Below, piece by piece: positions 18,964-30,864 of a stretch of 64,000 nucleotides of DNA. The first letter of the stretch is position 1, and each line of letters starts with the position of its first letter. Position numbers and translations under genes: made by a program. The stretch lies in assembly GCF_024362695.1 (NCBI RefSeq), contig NW_026063256.1, forward strand, positions 1 through 64,000, given 5' to 3'. The notes below the pieces were generated by a model. That model was given only the letters and a program-made list of their open reading frames with translations. It did no database searches and was not told the origin of the DNA. This DNA is from Pectinophora gossypiella. Taxonomy: Eukaryota; Arthropoda; Insecta; Lepidoptera; Gelechiidae.

Positions 18964-19713
18964 TCCTTACTAATATTATAAATGCGAAAGTAACTCTGTC
19001 TGTCTGTCTGTCTGTTACGCTTTCCCGCTTAAACCTCTCAACCGATTTTGGTTAAATTTGGCACAGACAATCTTTAGACCCTGAGAAAGACCCTTTTATT
19101 GCGAAAAGAAGGGACGAAGAGATTGAAATAGGGGTTGAAAGTTTGTATGGGATATTTTAATTTTAAAATATAAATCTATGAAACTTTATATTTAAGCACT
19201 TGATAAAAAATAATTAAACATTTGTTCTAGCGTTGCTGAAATTTCGACCAGTGAGGGGGTGAAATGAGGGTTGAAAGTTTATATGGGAGTTCGTCATTTT
19301 TGGGGATAAAACCACGAAACTTTATATTTAGGAACTTGATAAGAAATAATTTTATAATTTTTTTTCGTCGTTGTTCGTTGAGCGGAGCAGACGTGTTGCT
19401 AAATTTTTGCTCGAATCAATAATTACCGTGTAAGTGAACTTAAACCCTAATTACAGCAAGCCGACGACTCAAATACAAACAAAGTTGTGCCAATACTTTA
19501 TTACATCTTATTATTGCATTCCGGAACAATACTGCACTAATATCCACCAGACGGCGCCACACGTTTCTACGCTGGAAAGAGAGAGTTGCATTTTTCCTTT
19601 CGACCAACACGGAGAACAAAAGGTGAGTTGCGTGAGCCATACGGACTGATAGTGCACACAAACGCATCTACACTAACTCCCGCCACCTTGACTTTGCGAA
19701 GCTTATATACAGG

Positions 19714-20538
19714 ATGAATGTTGTGCGATCTCCCAAGGAAACAAATGTTGCTAACTCCGAACCAGATTTATCCAAAATTGACGTCGAAATTGATGAAGCT
19801 AAAATCACTTTACGTAAAAGACGATATGCCGATCTGGAACCGCAATGCGAATGTGGGAGCGAAGTGAGGGAAATGCGGACTCAGTTAAATAATATATCCC
19901 TGATGCTAGAAAAACTTATTGCGTCTCAGACTGAGAGCACCAACTCGATCCAGAAAAATATATCTGATATTAAAGACCAGATCGATGGCATACAGGCGTC
20001 TACTTCTATCATATCCGCTGAACAGAGTCTCATGAAAACGCAGATCAGCCAAATACATGACAAGATGTCTGATAACGAACAAAAAATTGCTTCTCTCGAG
20101 TCTGACGTCAACACTTTAAAAACAACTCAACCTACTACTGCAATCGAGGGAGATGAAAAAATTATTCGAGAACTTGAGGAGCGTCAAAACAGAGGCAAGA
20201 ACATAATCATAGTAGGTATTCCAGAGTCATCATCTACTAACAAAGATGAACGTAATGCCAATGACAAAACTTCGATCATATCTGTCGTCAAAACCATTGC
20301 CCAGGATTGTCCAGAACCAATTAAATTTCACCGCATCGGTAAATATAATCAAGGAAAATCACGACCACTGAAAGTTTATTATAGTTGCCAAGAAACTGCT
20401 AAACTACTTTTGCGTAACAAAACCAAAGCAGCTAACGATATCAAGATATACTCAGACCAAACCCCAATGCAAATGAACATGCTGAAGGAATTAAGTGAAG
20501 AACTCTCTACAAAATGGCGAAACCAATCTGGCAATTAA
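19714..20538 (+). pseudogene. LINE1 ORF1 (RNA-binding chaperone)
   Basis: 274 codons from ATG. Residues about 45-145 form a long heptad-rich coiled coil. About 150-235 resemble the RRM-like domain of L1-type ORF1 proteins, with RGKNIIIVGIPES and later FHRIGKYNQGKSRPLKV. The C-terminal part contains IYSDQTPMQMNMLKELSEEL, typical of the CTD. Such proteins trimerise and coat LINE RNA. The frame shifts near 20535, and the family-like C-terminal tail continues in another frame to a stop at about 20586, so this copy is truncated. It lacks the PHD finger seen in LINE2 ORF1. Confidence 0.75.
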
Positions 20539-20712
20539 GTATCAGAAAGGAGTACCCAAAATTGTTAAGAACATCCCAAAAAACTAGTTTCACCCTCTTT
20601 TTCATCGGCTGATACTAAAACATTCCCAAATAATACAGTTGTTACCTATCAAGTTACTCATAATCATCAGACGCTGCCTTCTGTATCACGACAAAATTTT
20701 TTCTACGTCAAC

Positions 20713-21904
20713 ATGCAAAGCGCTCAAAAGAAGGGTAAATTTGATGCACTAAAATGTGAACTTAGGTCAATACCAACACAAATACACGTCATACTACTTG
20801 CCGAAACTTGGATTAAAAGTGAAGAACAAGCCTTATCCCAGCAGCTACCAAACTATACTCACTACTATAGCTACAGAAATGATAAACGAGGAGGTGGTGT
20901 TTCAGCTTTTGTGCATAACGATCTAAACCACAATTTAACCGAAGCCACTTACATAGATAACAGCAATTACCTTTGGATTCACTTGGAAAAATATGATTTG
21001 GAAATATGCGTGATGTACTATCCCGGTGGTAGCAACCACAACCAATTTCTGGAGACCTTCTGCGAACAACTACAATCGCGAAAGAGGGTCATAGTATTTG
21101 GCGACACTAATACAGATCTTCTGAAAGCTAACCGCGAAACACGGCTGTACAAAGAAACACTCAATGAAAACGGATACAAGATACTTAACAAAGTGGGTAA
21201 AAATTTCTGCACAAGGAAAACCTCCAAAACGGAAACAATCATTGACCATGTCAGCACAAATCTTAAAGGAAACCACTTCCATATGGCCATAATAGATTCA
21301 AAAATTTCGGATCACCGACAAATTTTTCTGCAACTAAAAAAGTTTAAACCGCCTCCAAAAAAGCGAGTAACTTATGAAGCGGTCGACTATACAAAGCTCC
21401 ATGCAACAGTTGAACAATCTCTACAGAGCGAAGACTCAGATTTCGACTTTGGAAGTACAGAAGCATTAATTAAATTTCACGTAAATAAAAGCAAACTGAT
21501 CAAGACGAAAATCATGAACCCTCCCCAAAAAGATTGGATAAACAAAGAAATATTACAGTCAATCCAGCAGAGAAATGGTCTTTGGGCAATTTATCAAGAA
21601 GATCCAGCTAATAAGATGAACCAAGAAAATTACGAGGCTATTAAATACAAAACGGAAAAATTAATCAAGGAAACAAAGGACACATACTACTACAAAGAAT
21701 TTAAAAAGCATTCTAAAAATCCGAAGAAAACATGGAACTTACTAAACACTTTTTCCAATAATAATAATAATGTAAAAGGTTGCGCTCCTCCAAAGCTAAT
21801 AGTTGACCAAAATATTATAACCAACCCCAATGATGTCTGTGAATATTTCAATAAATATTTTTGTGCTATCGGAAAAACACTGGCGAATAAAATACCACTC
21901 ATAT
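20713..21904 (+). pseudogene. LINE1 ORF2, endonuclease part
   Basis: Apurinic-type endonuclease of a LINE, which nicks target DNA for reverse transcription. The frame is open from about 20569; the first ATG at 20713 lies inside the opening motif (FFYVNMQSAQKKGKFD), so the true start is upstream. Visible catalytic landmarks: the early Asn, Glu in LLAETW, RGGGV, Asp-x-Asn in VFGDTNTDLL, DHVS, and the final SDH in ISDHRQIFLQL. A linker with WINKEILQSIQQRN follows, then the region before RT. LINE2 interrupts the frame at about 21905; RT resumes at 26340. Confidence 0.8.
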
Positions 21905-22025
21905 TTCATAGTAACTCTTCAGTCATCGCTGTCAGCGTACGCGCGGCGGTCGTGTGCGCATCTTACATACCTACCGTAATTACGTCGGACCTTTACTAAG
22001 TTGTTTACGTAAACGTCTGGCAAAA

Positions 22026-22982
22026 ATGGCACCGAAGTGTTTAGAATGTTCTAAAACTGTGATAAAAAAAAACCCGGGATTACAATGTGCAAAGTGCAAT
22101 CGATGGGAGCATTCAGCTTGTGCCGGTCTTACACCCGAGCAGTTTTCTATTCTGATTGAAACTGATGCGGTAGACTGGAAATGCAGGGCATGTAATCTTG
22201 GGAAAAAATTATCGGCCATTGGAACTGATGAAGATCTAGACTCCTCACCACGAACTGAACTTCGCATCAATATAGAAACTGACCGTATAATCCGAGAGCT
22301 ACGGACTGAACTACGTGTAGCGATCGAGGAAGAAATTGATCGATCTCTAAAATTCTACAGCCAGAAGATAGACGATTACGAGATTAAGTTGACGGGATAT
22401 GAAGACAAAATTAAAAATCTTGAAAACAAAAATAAATCACTACAAAACCAACTTACAAATCTAAACGTGAAGTTCATGGCACTGGAACAAAAAATCAACA
22501 ATCAGGAACAAAAACAACTTGAAAACAGTATAGAAATAGCCGGTATAATCGAAAAAACAGACGAAAATATTACAGGAACGGTATCTAAGGTTGCGGTTCA
22601 ATTAAATATGAAGGAGTCCGATATTATATCTGTAAAACGGGTAGGTTCACACGGAATCGAGAACAATGGACGAGCTGATCGACCGCGTCCCGTACATGTG
22701 ACACTCAGTGACGGGTGCAGCCAGAAATGGATCAGGGCAGGACGTGAACGAAATCTCACAATGAAATCCATTGGGGTCGAAGGGGACAGCTGTATATATA
22801 TTAGAGAGGCTCTCACTCCATCTATGAAGTACCTGTATTGGAAGACAAAAACTGAACTGAAGGACTGCTGTAAATATATATGGATTAAACACGGAACGCT
22901 CTTAACACGTAAAACAGATGAAGACAAAGTAAAAATTATTCGCCGGGAAGAAGATATTATCGCAATAAAAAAGGCTAACTAG
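22026..22982 (+). CDS. LINE2 ORF1, PHD-finger coiled-coil protein
   Basis: 318 codons from the ATG at 22026, chosen because it directly precedes the zinc finger; the frame is open 24 codons further up. Residues 5-56 form a C4HC3 PHD finger (Cys5, 8, 21, 24, His29, Cys32, 53, 56). About 80-175 is a coiled coil rich in Glu, Lys and Asn. The C-terminal third resembles the ORF1 RRM/CTD, with YWKTKTELKDCCKYIWIKHG. PHD fingers in ORF1 are known from CR1-type and related LINEs. The product probably binds the element's RNA. The C-terminal motif is shared with LINE3 ORF1 (45180-45300), so LINE2 and LINE3 are related. Confidence 0.8.
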   Translation: MAPKCLECSKTVIKKNPGLQCAKCNRWEHSACAGLTPEQFSILIETDAVDWKCRACNLGKKLSAIGTDEDLDSSPRTELRINIETDRIIRELRTELRVAIEEEIDRSLKFYSQKIDDYEIKLTGYEDKIKNLENKNKSLQNQLTNLNVKFMALEQKINNQEQKQLENSIEIAGIIEKTDENITGTVSKVAVQLNMKESDIISVKRVGSHGIENNGRADRPRPVHVTLSDGCSQKWIRAGRERNLTMKSIGVEGDSCIYIREALTPSMKYLYWKTKTELKDCCKYIWIKHGTLLTRKTDEDKVKIIRREEDIIAIKKAN

Positions 22983-23044
22983 GTTAGGTACTAATTAACT
23001 AGGTTAGGTAATAATTAGCGCGTGCTTAATTATAATATCTCACG

Positions 23045-25990
23045 GTGGATTGCGATCTTGTAGATGTCATAGAATCTCACTCTAGTTCGCTTAATGACTT
23101 TTGTACATCCGTATGTAATATTGGTTTGCTGTGTATACATATTAATATTAGGTCATTAGTTAAGAATTATTCCCAGCTTGAATACGTCGTTCAAACATGT
23201 ATTTCGCAAATAGATGTTATTGTCCTTTCGGAGGTAAATATCTCTGCACTATGCTGTAAGTTGTTTACTTTAGATAACTACATAATGCACACTTCCTTAA
23301 GAAAAAATCGTAGGGGAGGCGGAATAATAGTCTACGTACATAAAAGTCATACATTCTCAATAATAGATATTATTATTAAACCAACTAATTTCGAATGTTT
23401 ATTTGGTAATTTAGTAACACAAAATAATATTAAACTGTCATTATACGTAATTTATAAACCGCCGAACGTGAAAGAGTACACCTTCTTATCCGAATTATTT
23501 ACCATCCTAAAAAAACAAAACCTAAGAAATGACAGCGTCATAATGGGTGACATTAACATAGACCTTTGCAAACAAATTCCTATCTCCAAGTTGTACTTAA
23601 ATTCCCTACATGAACTTGGTTTTGTTCAAGGTATTTCAAAATATACCCGTATAGAAAAATATGGCAACTTAATAACCAAAACCTGTATTGACCATGTATT
23701 TGCTCGAGTACGATCTTATCTCGTAAACACGGCCTCAATAGATTTGATTTTGGCCGATCACAAATTGATTTGTATAGCTTTGAGTAAACCCGTACGTATA
23801 CAGAATGATAAAAAATGCATTAAAAAGATTGATGAAAACTTATTATTAATGGAATTAAATAAATGCAACTGGGATGATGGCTTAGTGTATGATAATCCAA
23901 CAGATGTGTGTAATTTCTTACAAAATAATTTTAGAATGTGTTACGATGCTTCAATGGTTAACTGCTTAGTAAATAGAAAGAAAGATTTTATACCTAGATG
24001 TAACTGGATATCAAATAAAATAATAAATATGATGGAAAAAAGAAATCAGTTTTTGGATGATTTTTTGCAGGATGATACTAATATGATACTTAAACTTAGA
24101 TATAATAAATATAGAAATAAAGTAAATAAGGAAATAAACATGTGTAAAAATAATTTTATTAAAAAACAAATCATTAAAGAAAAGGGTAATATTAGGGCTA
24201 TTTGGAAATTAGTTAACAATATTTGTGGCAAAGTTGAAGCTAGTATAGACGAGTCTATAAAGAAAGCTTTTGGCGACAAAGTATCTGAAGATACTATCAG
24301 TAATAATTTTGCCAGTGAGTTTCAAAAGGGGGTTATGTCTATACTGATTACGTGTGGCCGTCCTCTCCTCCATAATGCTGATCATATACATTTTACTAAC
24401 AAATCATTACTCTTAAAACCTCCTGATGTAGAATCAATCGTTAAAATCATTAATGGCACAAATAGTAAAAAAGCTCCTGGTGTTGATTTAATTAGAGTAA
24501 AAGATATCAAAAGTATCAAGGACAAAATAGCTAAAATAATCACACATCTTATTGCGCAAAGCTTAAAAACTGGTATTTATCCGGATTCATTAAAACATGG
24601 AATAATAAGACCAATTTACAAAAAAGGACCTCACACTGATTATGGAAATTACCGTCCAATTAACATATTACCTTCTCTTGATAAAATAGTGGAGAGATAT
24701 ATTTCTAATAAAATTAATACTTTTTTCCAAAAAGAGGATATTATCAATAAACAACAATATGGATTCCAAAAATGTAAAAGCACATCCCTTCTCTTATCTA
24801 AATTTACTGACGAAATTAATGGATACCTTAATGATAAAAAACAAGTTTTAGTTACCTTTATTGACTTCAGTAAAGCATTTGACACTCTTAATTCAAATAA
24901 ACTATTCTCTGAGTTGGATAACTGTGGTATACGTGGTCCTTTATTACAATGGTTCAGAAGCTATCACGAAAACCGGTATACGTCAGTTAAAGTTGGTAAC
25001 ACATATAGTAGCAAAATTAAAACTGAAATCGGGACAGCCCAGGGCTCAATTTTAGGGCCGACTGAATACTTGGTGTACGTTAACAGTATGATCAATGTGG
25101 TAAAAGATAGTTCAGTATATCAGTTTGCCGATGACACATGCGTGATTTCAGCTCATAAGGATGTTAAAATAGCAGAAGACATAATGCAAAACAGTCTAAA
25201 TTTATTGAGCAAATGGTCGCACGATATGGGCCTAGTCATGAATCACCAAAAAACCAAGATTATGAAAATTTGCTCTAGTCATATGGACATTGATCGTACT
25301 GTTGATGTTATCGTTCACGGACATGAATGCCTACACAATGAATATAAAGATTGTATATGTCAGCCCTTGGAAGTGGTGGATTGTTACACGTATTTGGGTT
25401 TAATTATTGACAAAAGATTTTGTTGGAAGCTTCACATCGATGCAGTCTGTAGAAAGCTTAGAGCTGTGTTGGCTAAGTTCAAAATCCTTAAATATAGGTT
25501 ACCATATAGTACTCTTTTGATGTTATATAATGCATTAGCCGATTCAATAATAAGTTACGGGTTAAACTGTTATGGTAGGACATTCTTCACTTATATTAAT
25601 GATATATATCAGCTACAACTAAGGTTATTAAAAGCTATTATTATACCGTATAAAACTAAAGAGCAACTGAAACAAGATGAAGAGAAAATTTTTACTTTTT
25701 GTAATGTACTTCCAATCCATAAAAAAATTAATTACATCATTTTGTTAGAACACTATTTTAATGAAGACATAAAGGAAAGGATTGTACAAAAGAAATGGAC
25801 CAGATCTGTCGATATGGACAAATTAAGGGTACCTCGTTACCTTAATTTTTACGGACAACGTACTAGTAAATACATTATATCGAAGATTTGGAACTGTTTA
25901 CCACTGCATTTAAAGAATCTGAAAAAAAATAGCTCCGTTAAAACTAAAATAAAAGAGTTTTATATGAAAAACATAAAACATGAGGTATAA
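23045..25990 (+). CDS. LINE2 ORF2, endonuclease-reverse transcriptase
   Basis: 981 codons, uninterrupted. Residues 1-235 are the APE endonuclease, with IHINIRSLVKNY, Glu in VLSEVN, RRGGG, GDINIDL, CIDHVFAR, and ADH in place of the usual SDH. Residues about 470-760 are reverse transcriptase: KAPGVDLIRVKD, YRPINILPSLDKIVE, FIDFSKAFDTL, TAQGSILGP (usually G[IV]PQG) and the catalytic FADDT. A thumb and a C-terminal domain with YTYLGLIID follow; there is no RNase H. The open frame starts at GTG after a stop at 23033, with no ATG before the endonuclease. So translation may reinitiate at a non-AUG codon, or the start codon mutated. Confidence 0.85.
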   Translation: MDCDLVDVIESHSSSLNDFCTSVCNIGLLCIHINIRSLVKNYSQLEYVVQTCISQIDVIVLSEVNISALCCKLFTLDNYIMHTSLRKNRRGGGIIVYVHKSHTFSIIDIIIKPTNFECLFGNLVTQNNIKLSLYVIYKPPNVKEYTFLSELFTILKKQNLRNDSVIMGDINIDLCKQIPISKLYLNSLHELGFVQGISKYTRIEKYGNLITKTCIDHVFARVRSYLVNTASIDLILADHKLICIALSKPVRIQNDKKCIKKIDENLLLMELNKCNWDDGLVYDNPTDVCNFLQNNFRMCYDASMVNCLVNRKKDFIPRCNWISNKIINMMEKRNQFLDDFLQDDTNMILKLRYNKYRNKVNKEINMCKNNFIKKQIIKEKGNIRAIWKLVNNICGKVEASIDESIKKAFGDKVSEDTISNNFASEFQKGVMSILITCGRPLLHNADHIHFTNKSLLLKPPDVESIVKIINGTNSKKAPGVDLIRVKDIKSIKDKIAKIITHLIAQSLKTGIYPDSLKHGIIRPIYKKGPHTDYGNYRPINILPSLDKIVERYISNKINTFFQKEDIINKQQYGFQKCKSTSLLLSKFTDEINGYLNDKKQVLVTFIDFSKAFDTLNSNKLFSELDNCGIRGPLLQWFRSYHENRYTSVKVGNTYSSKIKTEIGTAQGSILGPTEYLVYVNSMINVVKDSSVYQFADDTCVISAHKDVKIAEDIMQNSLNLLSKWSHDMGLVMNHQKTKIMKICSSHMDIDRTVDVIVHGHECLHNEYKDCICQPLEVVDCYTYLGLIIDKRFCWKLHIDAVCRKLRAVLAKFKILKYRLPYSTLLMLYNALADSIISYGLNCYGRTFFTYINDIYQLQLRLLKAIIIPYKTKEQLKQDEEKIFTFCNVLPIHKKINYIILLEHYFNEDIKERIVQKKWTRSVDMDKLRVPRYLNFYGQRTSKYIISKIWNCLPLHLKNLKKNSSVKTKIKEFYMKNIKHEV

Positions 25991-26339
25991 GTTTTGCTCA
26001 TCAGTCGAGTTGTGTACTCAAACTGACTTGAACTGTTTTCTTCTAGAGGTATATTAGGTATGCGATGTTGCAGATACCCGTTTGTAAGTTTGAATTGTAT
26101 AATGCATAATAGGTTATTGTAAGTTATATCGGTGTGTGTGTGTGTGACGAGATATTGTGCTCACGCTGCGTACCTACACTCAACTAATTGTTGATCTTGG
26201 TTAATAATACTTCTTTGTACGTCACGCCAGCCAGTGATGATGGCTAGTCCACGTTCAAATGGCCCTCCATTTTGGTGGACAGTAAATTGTATTAGATTAA
26301 GGTTGTTATTTTTATTTAATAAAAGAAAAAAAAAAAAAA

Positions 26340-27652
26340 GACACAACGGCCGTCAATCCTATAAATGACAATATTTCCACATTTAGACCATGCACTGTAG
26401 ACGAAATAATTAAAATTATAAATAATTTAGACCCGAATACAAGTACAGGGCTAGACGGAATAAGCAGCAAAAGTATGAAATGCATTGGGAAACTAGTTGC
26501 TCCCAGATTGGCAGTGTGCTTTAATGACCTCATGAACCAAGGTGTCTTTCCTGATAGGTACTTTGAAAATGGCAAAAGTTACACCTATATTTAAATCAGG
26601 TTCCAAAACAGATCCCAATAATTATCGGCCCATTTCTGCTCTGCCTGTAGTATCCAAGATTTTCGAGAAAATTTTATACAATCGGCTATTGGAGTACCTG
26701 GATTCTAATAATTTTCTGTTTGAGAAACAGTACGGGTTTAGAGCCAAGTCTAACACACTTTCAGCTACTGTAGACCTAATTACAAAAATTAAACTATCTA
26801 TCGACAAAAGGCAGATTGTATTGGGTATATTTATCGATTTGAAAAAAGCTTTCGATACGGTTAGCCACGAAATTTTATTAAAAAAGCTAGAAGACATAGG
26901 TATCTCCGGAAGCGTATTCAAAATTTTTCGCTCCTATCTATCAAATAGAATTCAAATTGTTAAGCTTAATGAGTATCATAGCGGACCCCAAGGAATTGAT
27001 TGTGGAATACCACAAGGTTCAATACTTGGACCGTTACTTTTTCTCATTTACGTGAACGCTATCAAAGATATTGGGCTACAAGGTCAGATTACTCTGTACG
27101 CGGACGATACTTGCTTATTTTATTACGGATCTTCAATTACTGACCTTATTTCCCAAGCACAAATAGACCTGAATGTCCTAAATGAATGGTTCCAATATAA
27201 TCTTTTAACAATTAACATTTCAAAAACTTCAATGTAATATTTCACGCTAAAAACAAAGTCATTCCGCCTCATGATCATCTAACTATCAACGGCGAAGTAC
27301 TAAGCGAAAAAACCCATGAAAAATACCTCGGTCTTAAACTAGATAAATACTTAAACTGGAATATACATACACAACACGTAACATCAAAACTTTCATCCCT
27401 TCTGGGCATTCTCCGAAATATTGTTCGCTGCTTACCTCGACAAGTTCGCCTTAACATTTACAATTCATTGGTAAAATCACATTTACTTTATCTTATCGAG
27501 GTATGGGGTAATGCACTAAAAACGAATTTAAGATATTTACAAATAGCACAAAATAAAATAATTAAGATGTTATTTCACTTTCCGTACCGAGCATCAACAA
27601 AAAAAGTATACGAAAAAACAAATATTATGAACATTACACAATTATATACTTA
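26340..27652 (+). pseudogene. LINE1 ORF2, reverse transcriptase part
   Basis: Continues LINE1 ORF2 after the LINE2 poly(A). It reads through DPNTSTGLDGIS, YRPISALPVVSKIFEKIL, KQYGFRAKSN, FIDLKKAFDTVSHEIL, GIPQGSILGPLLFLIYVN and the catalytic YADDTCLF at about 27097. Frameshifts lie near 26557 and 27225, the latter just after the KTS of the palm domain. A thumb region with EKYLGLKLDKYLNW follows, up to 27652, where the Helitron chimera splits the gene. After removal of that insertion the frame continues at 30865. Confidence 0.8.
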
Positions 27653-29619
27653 CTAGCTTTTGCCCGCGACTTCGTCCGCGTGGCGTGTTATATAAGAGAG
27701 AGATCTTTGTGTGTGTGGGAGTGCATATCAAATTTCAAGCATCTAACTTATGCAGTTTAGATTTTTTCATACAATTTTTTTCCCAATAACTCCCATTTTT
27801 CAAAATACAGCCAAAAATAAACTTTATATTTACTAAGGTATGCATGCATGCAGATTGAATCAATTGATTGAATTGATTTTTTTTTAATTGATTGTTCATT
27901 GAGTTTTAATTTTAATACACACTTCCTCTCTTCCCTTCAACGTTGCTGTGCCCTACAGGGTCCATGTTTTAGTTCCTATGCCTATGTAACACCCCATTGT
28001 ACTACATGGAATGCAATAAATAATTTAATTGAATTGAATTGAAAACATCTATCTTACGCGGTTTCGATTTTTTCATACAAATGTTTTTTTCCCGCTAACT
28101 CCCGTTTCCGTGGGAATTTTGCAATATCCTGTTGCAACTAAGGTTTAAGTTAACTAAGGTACCTGCATGCCAAATTTCAAGCGTCTAACTTAAGCGGTTT
28201 AGATTTTTCATACAAAAGGATTTTCCCGCTAATTTCCGTTCCCGTGGGAATTCCGGGAATTTCTTTCTTAGTGCACCTCTACGGTACCTAAGCTATGTCC
28301 CTTCCAAATTTCAAATGCCTACATTTAGCCGTTCAGGCTATGCGTTGATATGTCAGTCACTGAGTCAGTCAGTTTCTCCTTTTATTTAGATTTGATTTTT
28401 TCATACAAATGTTTTTTCCCGCTAACTACCGTTCCCGTGGGAATTTTGTAATATCCTGTTGCAACTAAGCTTTAAGTTTACTAAAGTACCTGCATGCCAA
28501 ATTTCAAACGTCTAACTTGAGTGGTTTAGATTTTTCATAAAAAAGGATTTTCCCGCTAATTCCCGTTCCCGTGGGAATTTCGGGAATTCATTTCTTAGTA
28601 CACCTCTACGGTGTCTAAGGTACCTGCGTGCCAAATTTTAAACATCTTACTTGAATGGTTTAGATTTTTCATACAAAAGGATTTTCCCGTTAATTCCCGT
28701 TCCCGTGGGAATTTCGGGAATTCCTTTCTTAGTGCACCTCCACGGTACCTAAGGTACCTGCATGACAAATTTCAAACGTCTAACTTGAATGGTTTAGTTT
28801 TTCATACAAAAGGATTTTCCCGCTAATTCCCGTTCTCGTGAGAATTTCGGGAATTCCTTTCTTAGCGCACCTCCACGGTACCTAAGGTATCTGCATGCTA
28901 AATTTCAAATGTCTAACTTGAGTGGTTTAGATTTTTCATACAAAAGGTATTTCCCGCTAATTCCCGTTCCCGTGAGAATTTTGGGAATTCCTTTCTTAGT
29001 GCACCTCTACGGTACCTATGGTACCTGCATGCCAAATTTCAAACGTCTAACTTGAGTGGTTTAGATTTTTCATACAAAAGGATTTTCCCGCTAATTCCCG
29101 TTCCCGTGGGAATTTCGGGAATTCCTTTCTTAGTACACCTCTACGGTATCTAAGGTACCTGCATGACAAATTTCAAACATCTAACTTGAATGGTTTAGAT
29201 TTTTCATACAAAAATATTTTTCCGCTAATTCCCGTTCCCGTGGGAATTTCGGGAATTCCTTTCTTAGTGCACCTCTACGTTATCTAAGGTACCTGCATGC
29301 CAAATTTCAAAAGTCTAACTTGAGTGGTTTAGATTTTTCATACAAAAGGATTTTCCCGCTAATTCCCGTTCCCGTGGGAATTTCGGGAATTCCTTTCTTA
29401 ATGCACCTCTACGTTATCTAAGGTACCTGCATGCCAAATTTCAAAAGTCTAACTTGAGTGGTTTAGGTTTTTCATACAAAAGGATTTCCCTTCACTACTC
29501 TGCTCCTATTGATTGTAGCGTGATGAAAAGTATACTATGACCTGTCCAGGAGTGTGAAGAATAATTGTACCAAGTTTCATTAAAATCCGTCCAGTAGTTT
29601 TTGTTTCTATAAGGAACAT

Positions 29620-29672
<53 letters not shown>

Positions 29673-29791
29673 AATTTTACTGATTGCATTTTTGGCATCA
29701 GTATCGATCACTTATCACCCCCTGATAGTTATTTTGAAAAAATATTTAATGTACAGAATTGACCTCTCTACAGATTTATTATAAGTATAGA
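27653..29791 (-). mobile_element. Helitron-like C4
   Basis: A complete C element on the minus strand, from TCTATACTTATAATAAATC at 29791 back to CTAG at 27653. The CAGA run is at 29622-29669. About nine 134-bp units lie between 28180 and 29490, and the captured LINE tail at about 27868-28040. It forms the 3' part of the chimera above. Confidence 0.75.
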
Positions 29792-30794
29792 TGTGGTGTA
29801 AGTAATTAGATTTTATCTGTATGTAATGTAACAGTCAGTTGAATAAAAAAACTTATACAAATCAGATCAATTAATTGGCGTAATGTGATTCTAGAAAGAG
29901 TTATAATGTTAATAGATAGCTAGCTATAGCTATGTGTAGGTTCCTGTAGGAATGAGATATAACTGTTTAATAAAGACAGTTGCATCAAAATTTTATCATA
30001 AATTCCCTAAATTATGGCGCCTACCTACCCTCTAAGTTAGAAAAGTGATCAAATACTAACTTGAAGTCACTCAGTTTAAAAAAAAACATCGAAATCATTC
30101 CAGTAGCTATGGCGTCATGCGCTTCTTGACACGATCACGAAATCTAGATTTCCGCGGGAATGAGGTATTTTCCCGCCATAAAAAGTAGCCTGTGTCCGTG
30201 CCTAAGATCCTATCTTTAAATTAACCAAGTCTTATAAAATTCCGTTCAGACGTTAAGGCGTGAATGAGGCAAACTTTTAAAACAAACAATTAAAAATCAC
30301 TAATCTAATTAGTTTTCTGTCTACTGCCTACGCCTTAAGTACGATAGCATAAATATTAATAGGCCATATCCTTTTCTAGATTACTATCTATCAGCTAACT
30401 AAATTTCATCAAAATCCGTTGAGCCGTTTAGGCATGATAGACAAAACTCCCAGCAAAAACCATAAAAAAATCACTAACTCAATTCAGTTTTCTGCCTACT
30501 TCCTACCCCCTAAGTACGATGACGTGATCAATTTGATCGTACAACCGTTTTTAGATAACCAACTATTACCTTACTAAATTTCATTAAAATCCGTTCAGCC
30601 GTTTAGACGTGAAAGAGCAAAAGTCCCAACAAAAACGACTACAAATCACTAAATCAATTTAGTTATCTGCCAACTGCCTACCCCCTAAGAACGATGGCGT
30701 GATTATTTATAGCCTATGACCATTTCTAGGTTATCATCTATCACCATACCAAATTTCATCAAAATCCGTTGAGCCGTTTAGGCGTGAAAGAGTA

Positions 30795-30831
<37 letters not shown>

Positions 30832-30864
30832 GTTACTTTCGCATTTATAATATTAAAGTATGGA
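29792..30864 (-). mobile_element. Module B, shortened copy
   Basis: Module B on the minus strand from its TC start (30864) and CAGA run (30797-30830) through the four ~177-bp units, stopping at the A/T site in CTTACACCACA where C4 begins. Compared with the copy at 57043-58313 it lacks the last ~205 bases. Its start carries two extra bases (TATTAAAGTATGGA instead of TATTAGTATGGA). Confidence 0.7.

Larger units (their letters stand above)
21905..26339 (+). mobile_element. LINE2, near-intact non-LTR retrotransposon
   Basis: A 4.4-kb LINE inserted in the ORF2 of LINE1. The left end is placed where LINE1 coding similarity stops (approximately 21905-21915). The right end is the poly(A) at 26322-26339, after which LINE1 RT resumes with GACACAACGG. 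Both reading frames are open from end to end, unlike every other LINE here. The two ORFs are separated by 62 bases. I could not find a convincing target duplication. The 3' UTR carries a (GT)n run at about 26133-26145. Confidence 0.8.
27653..30864 (-). mobile_element. Chimeric Helitron: B 5' end, C4 3' end
   Basis: One insertion in LINE1. The left boundary is A/CTAG (27653), the right is GA/T (30864), and the LINE1 frame rejoins exactly across it with no duplicated base. In element orientation it starts as module B (30864-29792) and switches at an A/T site to a complete C element (29791-27653), ending at C's CTAG. The rest of B and all of HA are absent. So the unit has a B 5' terminus and a C 3' terminus and was inserted as a whole. 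Confidence 0.72.

Noticed and set aside
19434..19667. Frames of 71 and 75 codons on opposite strands in the LINE1 5' UTR
   Set aside because: They overlap on both strands ahead of ORF1 and lack protein character.
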